Below are positions 51,601 through 59,724 of a stretch of 64,000 bases of DNA, one piece after another. The notes under the pieces are model-generated. The model was not told the DNA's origin. It searched no databases and worked only from the letters and a program-made list of their open reading frames with translations. This DNA comes from FEN-1073 sp963780865 (GTDB lineage Bacteria > Chloroflexota > Anaerolineae > Anaerolineales > RBG-16-64-43). Each line of letters starts with the position of its first letter. Within the stretch, counting starts at the first letter, position 1. Both the position numbers and the translations under genes were made by a program. The stretch is taken from positions 124,001 to 188,000 of the forward strand of contig CAWADT010000022.1 in NCBI GenBank assembly GCA_963780865.1, in the 5' to 3' direction.

Positions 51601-52249
51601 GCTGCACTTGCGCCGTCAGCCAATCCGCGAAAGCGGGCAATCCCTCGCCTGTCCGGCACGAGAGCGGGAAAGTCGCGAGCCCGGGGTTGAGCGCTTCCAC
51701 GCCGCGGCGGAAATAATCCATATTAAAAGGAACGTAGGGCAGCAGATCGGTCTTGTTGATCACCAGCGCCCGCACGCCGCGGTACATGCCGGGGTATTTA
51801 TACGGCTTGTCGTCGCCTTCGGGGATCGAGGCGACCAGCAGGTTGAGATGCGATCCGAGTTGGAACGCGGCCGGGCAAACCAGGTTGCCCACATTCTCGA
51901 TGATCAGCAGGTCGATTTGCGCGAGCGGCAGCGAATTGAGCGCGCCGCGGATCATCACCGCGTCGAGGTGGCATTCTCCGCCGGTGTTGATCTGCACGGA
52001 GGGGATTCCGGCGGCGGCGGCCTTGTCCGCGTCGATCGATCCGGCCAGGTCGCCCTCGATCACGCCCAGGCGCAAGCGGCCCGCGAGCGCTGCGAGCGTC
52101 GCCAGGATCAGGCTGGTCTTCCCGGCCCCGGGCGAAGCCATCAGATTGATGGCAAACACGCCGGCGCTATCCAGCCGCGCGCGATTTTCCGCCGCCAGCC
52201 GGTCGTTGGCGGAAAGGATGTTTTCTACGATAGGAACGGTTTGTTTCAT
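51575..52249 (-). CDS. hypB: Hydrogenase nickel-insertion GTPase HypB
   Basis: A 224-residue SIMIBI GTPase. The P-loop is MASPGAGKTS, switch regions contain EGDLAGSIDADKA, the metal-dimer site is GGECHLDA and the G4 motif is INKTDLL. It has no His-rich N-terminal nickel store. It delivers nickel with HypA. Its end overlaps the hypF start by 26 bases. The ATG at 52249 is preferred over an upstream one since the intergenic sequence before it is a repeat. Confidence 0.92.
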   Translation of the reverse strand: MKQTVPIVENILSANDRLAAENRARLDSAGVFAINLMASPGAGKTSLILATLAALAGRLRLGVIEGDLAGSIDADKAAAAGIPSVQINTGGECHLDAVMIRGALNSLPLAQIDLLIIENVGNLVCPAAFQLGSHLNLLVASIPEGDDKPYKYPGMYRGVRALVINKTDLLPYVPFNMDYFRRGVEALNPGLATFPLSCRTGEGLPAFADWLTAQVQHGREKNPR

Positions 52250-52269
52250 GGCGGTTAATCTCCGACCGA

Positions 52270-52357
52270 ACCTTCTCACCCATCGCCTCGCCCTTTGCCC
52301 CAGTTAAATTGAGGAGCGCGCTTGAAGGAAGGGAGAGGGGAAAGAGGAGTGAGGGTT
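52270..52357. repeat. Degenerate GA/CT-rich palindrome between hypB and hypA
   Basis: CCTTCTCACCCATCGCCTCG and its right partner GAGAGGGGAAAGAGGAGTGAG are inverted relatives with mismatches. It is of the same class as 43997-44073 and 47727-47784. Confidence 0.5.
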
Positions 52358-52702
52358 CTAGGTCTCCACCTCAATGCTTTCCACGGTCATCTCGTCTCCG
52401 GCAATAATCCGGAACCGCTCCGAGCGGCAATTCGGACAGGCGAAAGAATCCTTCGGCAGCACGAATTCGGTTTGGCAATCCAGGCATAGCGCGCGGGCTT
52501 GGACGCGTTCGAAGCGCAGCTCGGCTTTTTCGGCGATCGTATCCGCCGCGATCAGATCCCAGTAGAAGCGGATTGAATCGTCGACCAGGCTCGAGAGCTG
52601 CCCGAGCTTTATGGTGATCGCGCTCACTTGCCTGGCGCTTGCTCGCCCGGCATGATCGAGGGTAATGCGCAGGATGCTTTCGGTGACGGCCATCTCGTGC
52701 AT
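52358..52702 (-). CDS. hypA: Hydrogenase nickel-incorporation protein HypA
   Basis: A 114-residue protein with the N-terminal nickel site M1-H2-E3 and a C-terminal zinc domain (CLDCQTEF ... CPNCRSE). It hands nickel to the large hydrogenase subunit with HypB. It is the first gene of the hyp operon: a TATAAT on the minus strand (52722-52717) lies 14 bases from the ATG, which suggests a short-leader promoter. Hydrogenase structural genes are not in this window. Confidence 0.9.
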   Translation of the reverse strand: MHEMAVTESILRITLDHAGRASARQVSAITIKLGQLSSLVDDSIRFYWDLIAADTIAEKAELRFERVQARALCLDCQTEFVLPKDSFACPNCRSERFRIIAGDEMTVESIEVET

Positions 52703-53043
52703 AGGAATTCGGATAAATTATATCAGATAAAAAAGGCTGAGAATATTCCCTGGAATCGGCTGATGTAGAATGATAATAAAGTTGTTACCTTGATAATAAA
52801 GTTGTTACCTAGAAGTCCTAAAACGATAGTTCTAAACCCAATGGAGGAATGAATTCCTACCCTCCTATATGGATAAGTTGCTAATTCGTTTAGTCAGGGT
52901 GTAGCGCTTCAATTTTTCCCCGATATCCGGAATCCGAAGTAGATTCCGGCTATTTGTAATCAACTTCCAGAATGTCTTGAAGGGTTGAAAATGGTACCCC
53001 AAAGTTGCGAGGTTCGAAATCGTAATCTGGTTGAATCGTCACT
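52703..53043. other. Intergenic stretch at the edge of the AT-rich block
   Basis: A 20-bp direct repeat (TGATAATAAAGTTGTTACCT) occurs twice in tandem at 52771-52810. No gene is recognisable. From here on, codon use and base composition of the genes are more AT-rich than in the hyp operon. Confidence 0.5.
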
Positions 53044-53136
53044 CGCTGAGCCTTGGCCAAAACCCCCGGCCCACCCCAGCCGGGGCGGGCTGCCCTCGCG
53101 TATTCTTCGCGGGGGTCGCCTAGCCGCGCGTTGGGC
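53044..53136 (-). repeat. attC-like element 1 (right half, with nested palindrome)
   Basis: On the plus strand: CGCTGAGCCTTGGCC (53044-53058), then a GC-rich palindrome (about 53061-53117), then GCCTAGCCGCGC and the end box GTTGGGC at 53130-53136. On the minus strand this is GCCCAAC next to GCGGCT, placed about 89 bases after the stop of the lipoprotein gene at 53225. The opposite end box is not recognisable. Confidence 0.45.
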
Positions 53137-53224
53137 TTTTGGGCTAGGTAATAAAAGCAATGGATTCTTTATTCTTATTATGGGAATATTCGAAGCATCT
53201 CTTGGTTTTTATGATCAAAATCAT

Positions 53225-54526
53225 TTATTTGATTGTTGTCCATTCCAAATATAGAGTTGGCAGATTTGTATCAGAATTCACTTCCCGAATCCAAGCGATT
53301 AAATTTCCATGAATACCTATCTCCGGGAAAAGAACATTCTTCTCAGTAGACGGCAAAACGTATATCGTGTCAGTTGTCAGATCAAGTATATTGATTGCAT
53401 GGTAGATGAGCATATCTTTTTCAGTCGCCCCCGACCAATATATCCTCGTACCGTCCATCTGTGGTTCAGAGTTATCCGTTCCAGGGCGCACAATGGATCG
53501 GGTTTGGGTAGTTTGTAGATTGTAGATGCTAATTACGTCGGGAGTTTGATTTTGGGATCCTGCTCTAAAGAGGACCCAGGGATAGACGAACTGCAACAGA
53601 TAACTTACTCCATCGGTGGATAGCGTCTGCGGTTGCCCGCCCGGCGGATCAAAAAGGAAAATATTGCTTTTTCTGCCTTGGTTTTCATCGGAAAATCGTT
53701 CTGCCACGAGCCGACCTTCTGAAGCTCCCAGTACGGACCAATACGATCCATCTGCTTTTGTCCGGGTAAGCACGACCGTCTTTCCGGTATTGAGGTCCAT
53801 CATGGAAATTACATCCTCGTTTAGCAGACCGGATCCAGGCGCGCCGGTCGTCCAGTATAAATTATCACCATCTACCGCCAAATTGGAACCCCACGCCAAA
53901 TTCACGGGGCTATCGGCCCCACTCTCAGCTAACAGCCTTTCCCAGAGATCCCGTAAGTCTATAGCGCGCATCATCCATCTACTTGGAGGGCCTTGCTCAT
54001 TTGGACCTTGAGAAGGCGTGTCTACAAGAATTATCCAATTTCCGGCCGTAATGATTAAATTTAGGTGGCCACCTATATATTTTGAGATGGCTATCTTTTC
54101 TGGTTTTCCTCCATCGAATGGTATTCGGAAGAGGGAGTCATCCCGGGCTCCCCCCATCCCTACCAAGTAGATGTAATGATCATCGATGGCCATCTGTGCA
54201 TTCGTCGCTGCCTCTTGGGTTATAGAATCCACGGATATAGAATGAATTGACCCAGTCGCAATGATGTCGTTAGCTGAGGCGATGGATGGCGCCGTATTGG
54301 TTGGTATAGGGCTCGGAAGATTATTAATGGTCGTAGAAATCGCAGATGACGGTGAAACCAACGGGGTAACCATGATAGACGGCGTTGCTAAGAATGGTGG
54401 CTTTCCTTGGGATGTACAAGAAATCAAAATAGTATTTAGAAGGAAAAGTAAAATATTACGAAAGAAATTTTGCTTCAACTTTTCAGAAGAAGGAAGTAAA
54501 ACCATTATATTTCTATGATTATCCAT
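53225..54526 (-). CDS. Hypothetical lipoprotein, propeller-like
   Basis: A 433-residue exported protein: basic start, hydrophobic stretch, lipobox LNTILISCTS, then a Ser/Pro/Thr-rich linker to about residue 90. The mature domain has repeating strand pairs (IYLVGMGGARDDSLFRIP, NLYWTTGAPGSG, YWSVLGASEGRLVAERF, VYPWVLFRAGSQ, RIYWSGATEKD) at intervals of about 40-60 residues, typical of a beta-propeller of the DUF5050/PQQ-like kind. The function is unknown. AT-rich, unlike the neighbouring hyp genes. It is flanked by attC-like elements on both sides, in the order expected for a gene cassette. Confidence 0.65.
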   Translation of the reverse strand: MDNHRNIMVLLPSSEKLKQNFFRNILLFLLNTILISCTSQGKPPFLATPSIMVTPLVSPSSAISTTINNLPSPIPTNTAPSIASANDIIATGSIHSISVDSITQEAATNAQMAIDDHYIYLVGMGGARDDSLFRIPFDGGKPEKIAISKYIGGHLNLIITAGNWIILVDTPSQGPNEQGPPSRWMMRAIDLRDLWERLLAESGADSPVNLAWGSNLAVDGDNLYWTTGAPGSGLLNEDVISMMDLNTGKTVVLTRTKADGSYWSVLGASEGRLVAERFSDENQGRKSNIFLFDPPGGQPQTLSTDGVSYLLQFVYPWVLFRAGSQNQTPDVISIYNLQTTQTRSIVRPGTDNSEPQMDGTRIYWSGATEKDMLIYHAINILDLTTDTIYVLPSTEKNVLFPEIGIHGNLIAWIREVNSDTNLPTLYLEWTTIK

Positions 54527-54566
54527 ATTTTCTCGATATCAATTTCCTTGCTTTTCAAATAAATGA

Positions 54567-54698
54567 GCCCAATGGATGTTGGGTAAGCCTCTTGGCCACC
54601 TCCGCTTTATATTTACCATTTTAGCAGAAAAATAAAAATGCAATAATTATGTTTTCTCGCTGAGCCTTTGTTAAGTCGTCTACAGCCGCGGGTTGGGC
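54567..54698 (-). repeat. attC-like element 2
   Basis: Read on the minus strand it begins GCCCAAC (54698-54692), then GCGGCT, and ends with ATTGGGC (54573-54567; one mismatch to the GTTRRRY rule) or ACCCAAC-type boxes; total 132 bases. The interior TTTTAGCAGAAAAATAAAAA and CGCTGAGCCTTTGTTAAGTC is shared with elements 4 and 5. It lies 41 bases before the ATG of the minus-strand gene at 54526. Confidence 0.55.
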
Positions 54699-54731
54699 GG
54701 CATTGAATTTTTTGGAACGATTAACAGTGTA

Positions 54732-54760
54732 TTGACAAAGGACTCATTTGATGCTATTAT
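54732..54760 (+). promoter_or_regulatory. Near-consensus promoter of the PadR operon
   Basis: TTGACA at 54732-54737 and TATTAT at 54755-54760 are 17 bases apart. The start of transcription is near 54767, so a leader of about 25 bases precedes the PadR ATG at 54792. CTTAGGTAGTATAGCGGAG directly after it is a candidate operator site. Confidence 0.75.
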
Positions 54761-54791
54761 TCCTTAGGTAGTATAGCGGAGTAAAAAGAAA

Positions 54792-55199
54792 ATGGGTCGC
54801 CTAAAGAACGCCGAAGTGGACGATCTACTAAATAACTGGGAAGAAGTCTATAAAAAGGGATTATTAACATTTTGGCTTCTTCTCTTTCTTCATGAACGTC
54901 CGGCTTACGCTTATGAAGCCAGTGCAGCCATTGGGGATCTTAGTAAAGGAACAATTTTAGCTGATGAGAATAGTATGTACCGCGCTCTCAATCGGTTTGA
55001 GCCTCTCGGTGTTGTGCAGAGTGAATTAAAGCAATCTAATATTGGACCCTCAAGACGATATTATAGCCTCACAAAAACAGGCATTTCTCTATTATCTCGA
55101 TTTATTCAGCGCAATATCCTTGTATTTGAAACACCAGGAATCGCGGAGCGCATCCAAGCTGTTTTACGCGCGGCCAATTCTCCATTGAAGGAGGCTTAA
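54792..55199 (+). CDS. PadR family transcriptional regulator
   Basis: A 135-residue winged-helix regulator. The first helix region reads WEEVYKKGLLTFWLLLFLHERPAYAYEA, with the Y-x-Y/E signature of PadR, and the wing is GPSRRYYSLTKTG, as in most PadR proteins. The extra C-terminal helix (AERIQAVLRAANSPL) could serve for dimerisation. It likely represses its own operon, which contains two small membrane proteins, a common PadR arrangement for stress or drug response. The operon is AT-rich and flanked by attC-like DNA. Confidence 0.85.
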   Translation: MGRLKNAEVDDLLNNWEEVYKKGLLTFWLLLFLHERPAYAYEASAAIGDLSKGTILADENSMYRALNRFEPLGVVQSELKQSNIGPSRRYYSLTKTGISLLSRFIQRNILVFETPGIAERIQAVLRAANSPLKEA

Positions 55200-55201
55200 C
55201 C

Positions 55202-55516
55202 ATGGCGACCGATTCTCTCGAAAACAACCTGGCAAATTTCAAACGCATCCTTCTCATTTGGATCGGAGCGGTAGTAACATTGCTAATTGTTGCCATTGCA
55301 GATATTCCCAATTTTCAGTCCCCCTATTTTCCTGGGTGGTATGGCATTTGGCTAATAATTCAAGTGGGTACTATTTCCCCTTCTATTATGCTGATAATTG
55401 GATCGGGATTCAGGAAGCTTCCTTTTCCAGAACGATTTAACACATTATTTGCCTACTTAGTAGTAAGTTGGGTAGCTCTAGTTGCTTTTGCAATTAAAAT
55501 CTGGAACGTTTCTTAG
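55202..55516 (+). CDS. Small membrane protein in the PadR operon
   Basis: A 104-residue protein with three hydrophobic helices (ILLIWIGAVVTLLIVAIA, YGIWLIIQVGTISPSIMLII and YLVVSWVALVAFAIKIW). Its ATG is 2 bases after the padR stop, with GGAGG upstream, so the two are coupled. No family is recognised. By context it may be the membrane component regulated by PadR. Confidence 0.65.
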   Translation: MATDSLENNLANFKRILLIWIGAVVTLLIVAIADIPNFQSPYFPGWYGIWLIIQVGTISPSIMLIIGSGFRKLPFPERFNTLFAYLVVSWVALVAFAIKIWNVS

Positions 55517-55517
55517 C

Positions 55518-55679
55518 ATGCAATTTCCGACTTACTTTGGATTTGCAAATGGAATAGGCATTACATTAACATCCACACAACTTTATGAATTTGTTGGGAT
55601 AATAGGCATAATAATAGGAATAGCCTATTGGATACTTAAACGAAAGTTTATAAATTCTCCTGAAGCAATGTTCCCTTAG
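55518..55679 (+). CDS. Very small membrane protein (53 residues) in the PadR operon
   Basis: MQFPTYFGFANGIGITLTST is followed by one helix (FVGIIGIIIGIAYWILKRKF) and a polar tail. The start lies one base after the preceding stop, so translational coupling is likely. No family is known. It is probably a partner of the membrane protein at 55202. Confidence 0.55.
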   Translation: MQFPTYFGFANGIGITLTSTQLYEFVGIIGIIIGIAYWILKRKFINSPEAMFP

Positions 55680-55973
55680 TGTTGCTTTATTAACAGGATG
55701 CTGAAATATCCAATTTCGAAAAGAAAACGAGCAAGGATTGGGATTTTCCTCTCCCAGTTTTGCAATTTACGACAGCCTATTTCTTTTAGAAATTTATGAT
55801 AATCGCGCATGATTTGGAAACCATCCAAATAACAATCTGAAGATATATTTTCTACTAAAAAGAGAACAATAGATATCCTCAGGATGGGATTATCCCAACT
55901 ATGAGAAAGACGCCATTTGCATTCCGGATGGAATGAAGATACAGTTTGAGGATCAGTCTACGGGATTCTCAAC
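55680..55973. other. AT-rich intergenic stretch
   Basis: It contains a weak copy of the element end ACAGGATGCTGAAATATCC at 55694-55712. Nothing else is recognisable before the lipoprotein gene at 55974. Confidence 0.35.
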
Positions 55974-57323
55974 ATGGATCGTAAGACGAAATTCTGGATA
56001 ATTCCAAGTCTCCTATTTGTTTTTATCTCCGGCTGCAACCACGCAATGTCAACTTCGATTGCTCCCTCTTTCATTTCAACCTCACCACGACCATTCCCAT
56101 CTGCCGAGAAAACTTCGATCCCAACAACGACGGCCACCACAACCCCATCCCCTACTCCCACCCTGCCGTTTGACATCTTCCTTACGACAGTTTATGTTCC
56201 TCCCCAATCTTGGAATCCGGAAGAATTGGAATATCCTGTCGATTTCCATAAACTGCCTTCCGGAGCATACATGATCCTGAAGGAATATGACAACAACCCG
56301 CGTCAGTGGAAGTTTTCCCTATTTTCCATTAAGGAAAAGAAGCTATACGATTTCCTCCGTGTCCTGGGTAACAACGGAAATGAACCACCTTGGATTGATT
56401 CTGCCTTTCTCGGAAAGTACATGTTTTATAAATTGGGTGCGGATTTTGGAATTCTGGACTTGAGCAGCGGACAGTCGCAGAAAATCATGCAGGGCCCATC
56501 TACGGAAATGACTTGGTCGATAAATCCGATACTGGGAGGCGACGCCGTTGCCTATTCGCAATACATGGAAAGAAGTCTGCAGCAAAAATTTTATTCCGTG
56601 AATACCCGTACGCTTACGACCCTGGCCAATATCACATCGGTGAATGGCTGCTCGGATCCCGGACGATTCTGTATCGTCGTCCAAAATTTCAACGGGATCC
56701 CGCAGCTGTTGTCCTACCAAGTGGACGATGCGCAGCTGACGTTGATTGGGAATTGGTGCGACACGAATGAAAAATATCAATCGTGCCAAAACCCCAAATA
56801 TTCCTGGGTCCCGACATTCTCTCCGGACGGTCGTCTCACTTACACAACGAATTATGATCCGGATGGATCCAATCCGGATTTAACCGTCTCCCTCATAGAT
56901 ACGGATTGTCTCCTTGCAAATCATTGGAATTTTGATGTCTGCATCGAAAAGAAGGGAATTTCTTTCCTATTTCCGAAGATCAACACCCGCGGGTGCTTTT
57001 CCGGCATCGAATGGGTGGGGTCGAGCGAGGATATGCTTTTTGAGGTTTTTGGCGATTCTCGAATGCCCTATCAAACCTGCGGTCGTGCAGGTACTTGGCT
57101 ACTCACGACGGCTGGGACGCGCACGAAGGTAAAAGATCCCCCGGCCGGGTATCGGTATTGGTTGCCGGATAATCAATGGTTGGTATGGAGAGGGTTATCC
57201 ACATCGGCATGGGGCCTGTATTCCCCCTTCAGCGGGGGGCAGATCCAGGAACTTGGCAATGTGGAGGGTGATCCTTCAGGATTAATTTCCGTCGAAGGCG
57301 GAATTCCGACCGCCCTGGAGTGA
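55974..57323 (+). CDS. Hypothetical propeller-type lipoprotein
   Basis: A 449-residue exported lipoprotein: WIIPSLLFVFISGC with the lipobox Cys near residue 21, a Thr/Pro linker, then a mature part containing repeated beta-strand blocks and Cys pairs (NGCSDPGRFC, GNWCDTNEKYQSC, CLLANHWNFDVC, RMPYQTCGRAG). Four regularly placed cysteine pairs suggest extracellular disulfide bonds. The SPDG turn occurs once (TFSPDGRLTYT). Role unknown. The next lipoprotein gene begins 4 bases after the stop, so both are co-transcribed. Confidence 0.65.
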   Translation: MDRKTKFWIIPSLLFVFISGCNHAMSTSIAPSFISTSPRPFPSAEKTSIPTTTATTTPSPTPTLPFDIFLTTVYVPPQSWNPEELEYPVDFHKLPSGAYMILKEYDNNPRQWKFSLFSIKEKKLYDFLRVLGNNGNEPPWIDSAFLGKYMFYKLGADFGILDLSSGQSQKIMQGPSTEMTWSINPILGGDAVAYSQYMERSLQQKFYSVNTRTLTTLANITSVNGCSDPGRFCIVVQNFNGIPQLLSYQVDDAQLTLIGNWCDTNEKYQSCQNPKYSWVPTFSPDGRLTYTTNYDPDGSNPDLTVSLIDTDCLLANHWNFDVCIEKKGISFLFPKINTRGCFSGIEWVGSSEDMLFEVFGDSRMPYQTCGRAGTWLLTTAGTRTKVKDPPAGYRYWLPDNQWLVWRGLSTSAWGLYSPFSGGQIQELGNVEGDPSGLISVEGGIPTALE

Positions 57324-57327
57324 ACGG

Positions 57328-58662
57328 ATGGAAAGAATGATGTTTAATAAAAAACTGTCCATCCTTTTTTGGATCGTTCTCTTGGGAACTTCGGCCTGTT
57401 CCGGTCCTAATTCGGAATCGAAACCCCCATCCGGCATGCCAATTCCCGAACCGATTATTGTACCCGTGAACCCGTCTCCATCTTCCACTCCACCATCCGT
57501 TGCCAATACACCGACACCCGCCACCCAGATCACGGTGGTGTACGTAGAGAAATGGAGTGTTTGGTTGAAGGAGGAGTTTTCGGAACCCCGACGGTTGACC
57601 TCCTCGGCGATAGTTCGATACGTTTACCTCTCGGATGACGGGAAAAAAATCGCCTATGTCTCATATTCCAACGCCTCCACAACCGCCTCGATCGGCGCGA
57701 TCAACAGTGACGGATCCGGCAACCATATCGCTTTATCCGCTCAAACCATCGCGGCGCTCTTTCCATACCAGGGTCCAGATACCTATACGACCGTGGATAA
57801 AATTAAATTCATCCCTGGAACCCACACCATATTATTCAACACCAAACATGTCCGAGGGGCCTTCGGCGCATTTCGTAACGACGATCTCTTTCGGCTGGAT
57901 CTCGATACGGATTCATTTTCCACGCTGTTTGTCGCTGGAAGCGGCGGCGATCCGTATCCTTCCCCGGATGGATCCCGACTGGCGGTCTCCTCGAAACGGA
58001 GCATTTCCCTTGTGAATATGGACGGCAGTCATCCCCATCCTAATCTCATCACGTTTCCCCAAATACAACCCCCCATCTCTTACGGGAACACCGAGAATGT
58101 ATTTGAATACGCGCCCCCCATTGTTTGGCGCCCGGATTCCCGCTTGATGGGCGTCCTGATTCCCTCGCCGGACCAGACGATTCCCTCCCCGACAGCAGCG
58201 GTATACCGAATCGACCCAGCTTCCGGGTCGATTGTTTCCAAGGATACACTGAATGGAAAATTCCTCTTTTATCCGGCGTCGATTTCGCCCGATCTCATTC
58301 ATGTGGGATACATGCCATGGGAATCGGATACGACTCCCAATGAGACAGCCTACGTGTACGACCTCGACCATAAGACCAGGGCGCCTTTTCCGGTTGGAAG
58401 CTTTCTTTGGTCCAAGAACGGCGATCGGTATCTTGCAGGAAATATGATCATTTCAGTAGATGGTTCCCAAACCCAATGCGAAAATGGCTGCAATCACCGT
58501 TTCATTATCTGGGTGAGCAATTCCCGATTCGTTTGGCTGGATAGTGATACTCTTGGGTCGTGGTTTATCGGGATCGGAACATCGGAAGGAAAATCGTTCG
58601 AACTTGTACGCGGGGACGAGTATCCCGGGGTGTGGGACATGGACGCCGTGGAAGGAGTGTAG
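57328..58662 (+). CDS. Hypothetical propeller-type lipoprotein, partner of the preceding gene
   Basis: A 444-residue lipoprotein with lipobox LLGTSACS near residue 24 and a long Pro/Ser/Thr linker. The mature domain shows propeller signatures (VYLSDDGKKIAYVSY, YPSPDGSRLAVSS, ISPDLIHVGYM) and few cysteines, unlike the preceding protein. Either ATG (57328 or 57340) is possible. It is co-transcribed with the gene at 55974. They may form a two-component surface complex, but no function is known. Confidence 0.65.
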   Translation: MERMMFNKKLSILFWIVLLGTSACSGPNSESKPPSGMPIPEPIIVPVNPSPSSTPPSVANTPTPATQITVVYVEKWSVWLKEEFSEPRRLTSSAIVRYVYLSDDGKKIAYVSYSNASTTASIGAINSDGSGNHIALSAQTIAALFPYQGPDTYTTVDKIKFIPGTHTILFNTKHVRGAFGAFRNDDLFRLDLDTDSFSTLFVAGSGGDPYPSPDGSRLAVSSKRSISLVNMDGSHPHPNLITFPQIQPPISYGNTENVFEYAPPIVWRPDSRLMGVLIPSPDQTIPSPTAAVYRIDPASGSIVSKDTLNGKFLFYPASISPDLIHVGYMPWESDTTPNETAYVYDLDHKTRAPFPVGSFLWSKNGDRYLAGNMIISVDGSQTQCENGCNHRFIIWVSNSRFVWLDSDTLGSWFIGIGTSEGKSFELVRGDEYPGVWDMDAVEGV

Positions 58663-58754
58663 CGATTTCCTGTCTTGGCAAACAGATTATAGGCAGGTTG
58701 ATATTTTAATCCGGAGGGAGATGAGCATCCAGAACAGAAAAGTCGTCAATCCCT

Positions 58755-58889
58755 GCTCAACGGCTGGCGGCTCAGCCGCATGGGCGAGTGTGCAAAATCA
58801 GATTCATTTTACTTGAAACGCCATCGAAGCGAAAACAATTGCCTCTCGCAGCCTTGGGCCAAGTTGCCTTCTGAAGCTGCGTGTTAGCC
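58755..58889 (-). repeat. attC-like element 3
   Basis: Plus strand: GCTCAAC (58755-58761), GCGGCT (58767-58772), an interior with GCCTTGGGCCAAGTTG, AGCTGC (58875-58880) and GTTAGCC (58883-58889, one mismatch); total 135 bases. On the minus strand the end box is GTTGAGC, a perfect GTTRRRY. It follows the stop of the minus-strand gene at 58933 by 43 bases. Confidence 0.55.
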
Positions 58890-58932
58890 GGCAGGTATTT
58901 TATTTTGATAAGCATCGTTTTAATAGTAAATA

Positions 58933-59442
58933 TCATGGTACATGAAGGGGATTCCTTTCGAATATTGTTATTACTTCTTCAAATCCTGTTAATTCGGCGA
59001 AGTTGTAACGTGAATAGAGTGCAAATACATATTTTTCATTACGACCCAGTTCTGTGGTAATTCCTCCTGCACTGATGCTATATTGGTTTTGTTGAAATGA
59101 ATTCCATTGATTAATCGTAAAAACCCAGATAGGAATATCTTGCCTTGGTTTTTTTGATGTCCAAAGAGGATGTCTAATAGAAATAATGGGACCTTTCTCG
59201 ACGATTACTTCGTTCTGACCATTATAGGTATAGCCTTGCCATTCATCGGTTATGATCGAATATCCTTTCCAACTAGCCGGCAACGAAAAGCTAAAACCAT
59301 ATTCGGAATTATGGTATTCAATTGTTTTTTCTGGTTGCGTTGAAGGCAAAGATAATGTTATGGATGTAGTGCATCCACCTAACAATCCCAGGATTGAAAA
59401 AATGATCAAAGAAGTATGTTTGAAATATGCTTGACTTTGCAT
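58933..59442 (-). CDS. Hypothetical small lipoprotein
   Basis: A 169-residue protein: basic/polar start, hydrophobic segment and lipobox ILGLLGGC near residue 24. The mature part starts EYHNSEYGFSFSLPASWKGYSI, the pattern seen in the PsbP/DUF-type small surface lipoproteins (a beta-sandwich with G-F-S-x-x-P-x-S-W), and contains WTSKKPRQDIPIWVF. Function unknown. The ATG lies 25 bases from the box GTTGGGC of element 4 on the same strand, as a cassette gene would. Confidence 0.65.
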   Translation of the reverse strand: MQSQAYFKHTSLIIFSILGLLGGCTTSITLSLPSTQPEKTIEYHNSEYGFSFSLPASWKGYSIITDEWQGYTYNGQNEVIVEKGPIISIRHPLWTSKKPRQDIPIWVFTINQWNSFQQNQYSISAGGITTELGRNEKYVFALYSRYNFAELTGFEEVITIFERNPLHVP

Positions 59443-59467
59443 ATCTACTTTGTGCTTGTGGCCAGCT

Positions 59468-59644
59468 GCCCAACGGCTTGCGGCTCAGCCCCGCTCCGGC
59501 CCCCGCTGCGCGAGGGAATGCTTTCGCCGGACGAGGCCGGGGGCGATTGGCCATCTTCCGCAATATTATTACTATTTTAGCAGAATATCTAAAATCGCAA
59601 TTCGGCGTTCGCTCAAAGAGCCTTGGCTAAGTCGCCGCAGCCGC
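59468..59644 (-). repeat. attC-like element 4, with a nested 56-bp palindrome
   Basis: Plus strand: GCCCAAC (59468-59474), GCGGCT (59480-59485), inserted GC-rich palindrome (about 59491-59546), shared interior (ATTTTAGCAGAATATCTAAA and AAAGAGCCTTGGCTAAGTCG) and AGCCGC (59639-59644). The outer right box is lost (TTATC follows AGCCGC). On the minus strand it ends GTTGGGC, 25 bases before the ATG at 59442. Confidence 0.55.
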
Positions 59645-59724
59645 TTATCATTTAATTTGCTCATCAATTAAAGCAATTGGCCTAGATACAATAAGCTACT
59701 TATACATTCATATGAATGATTTTC

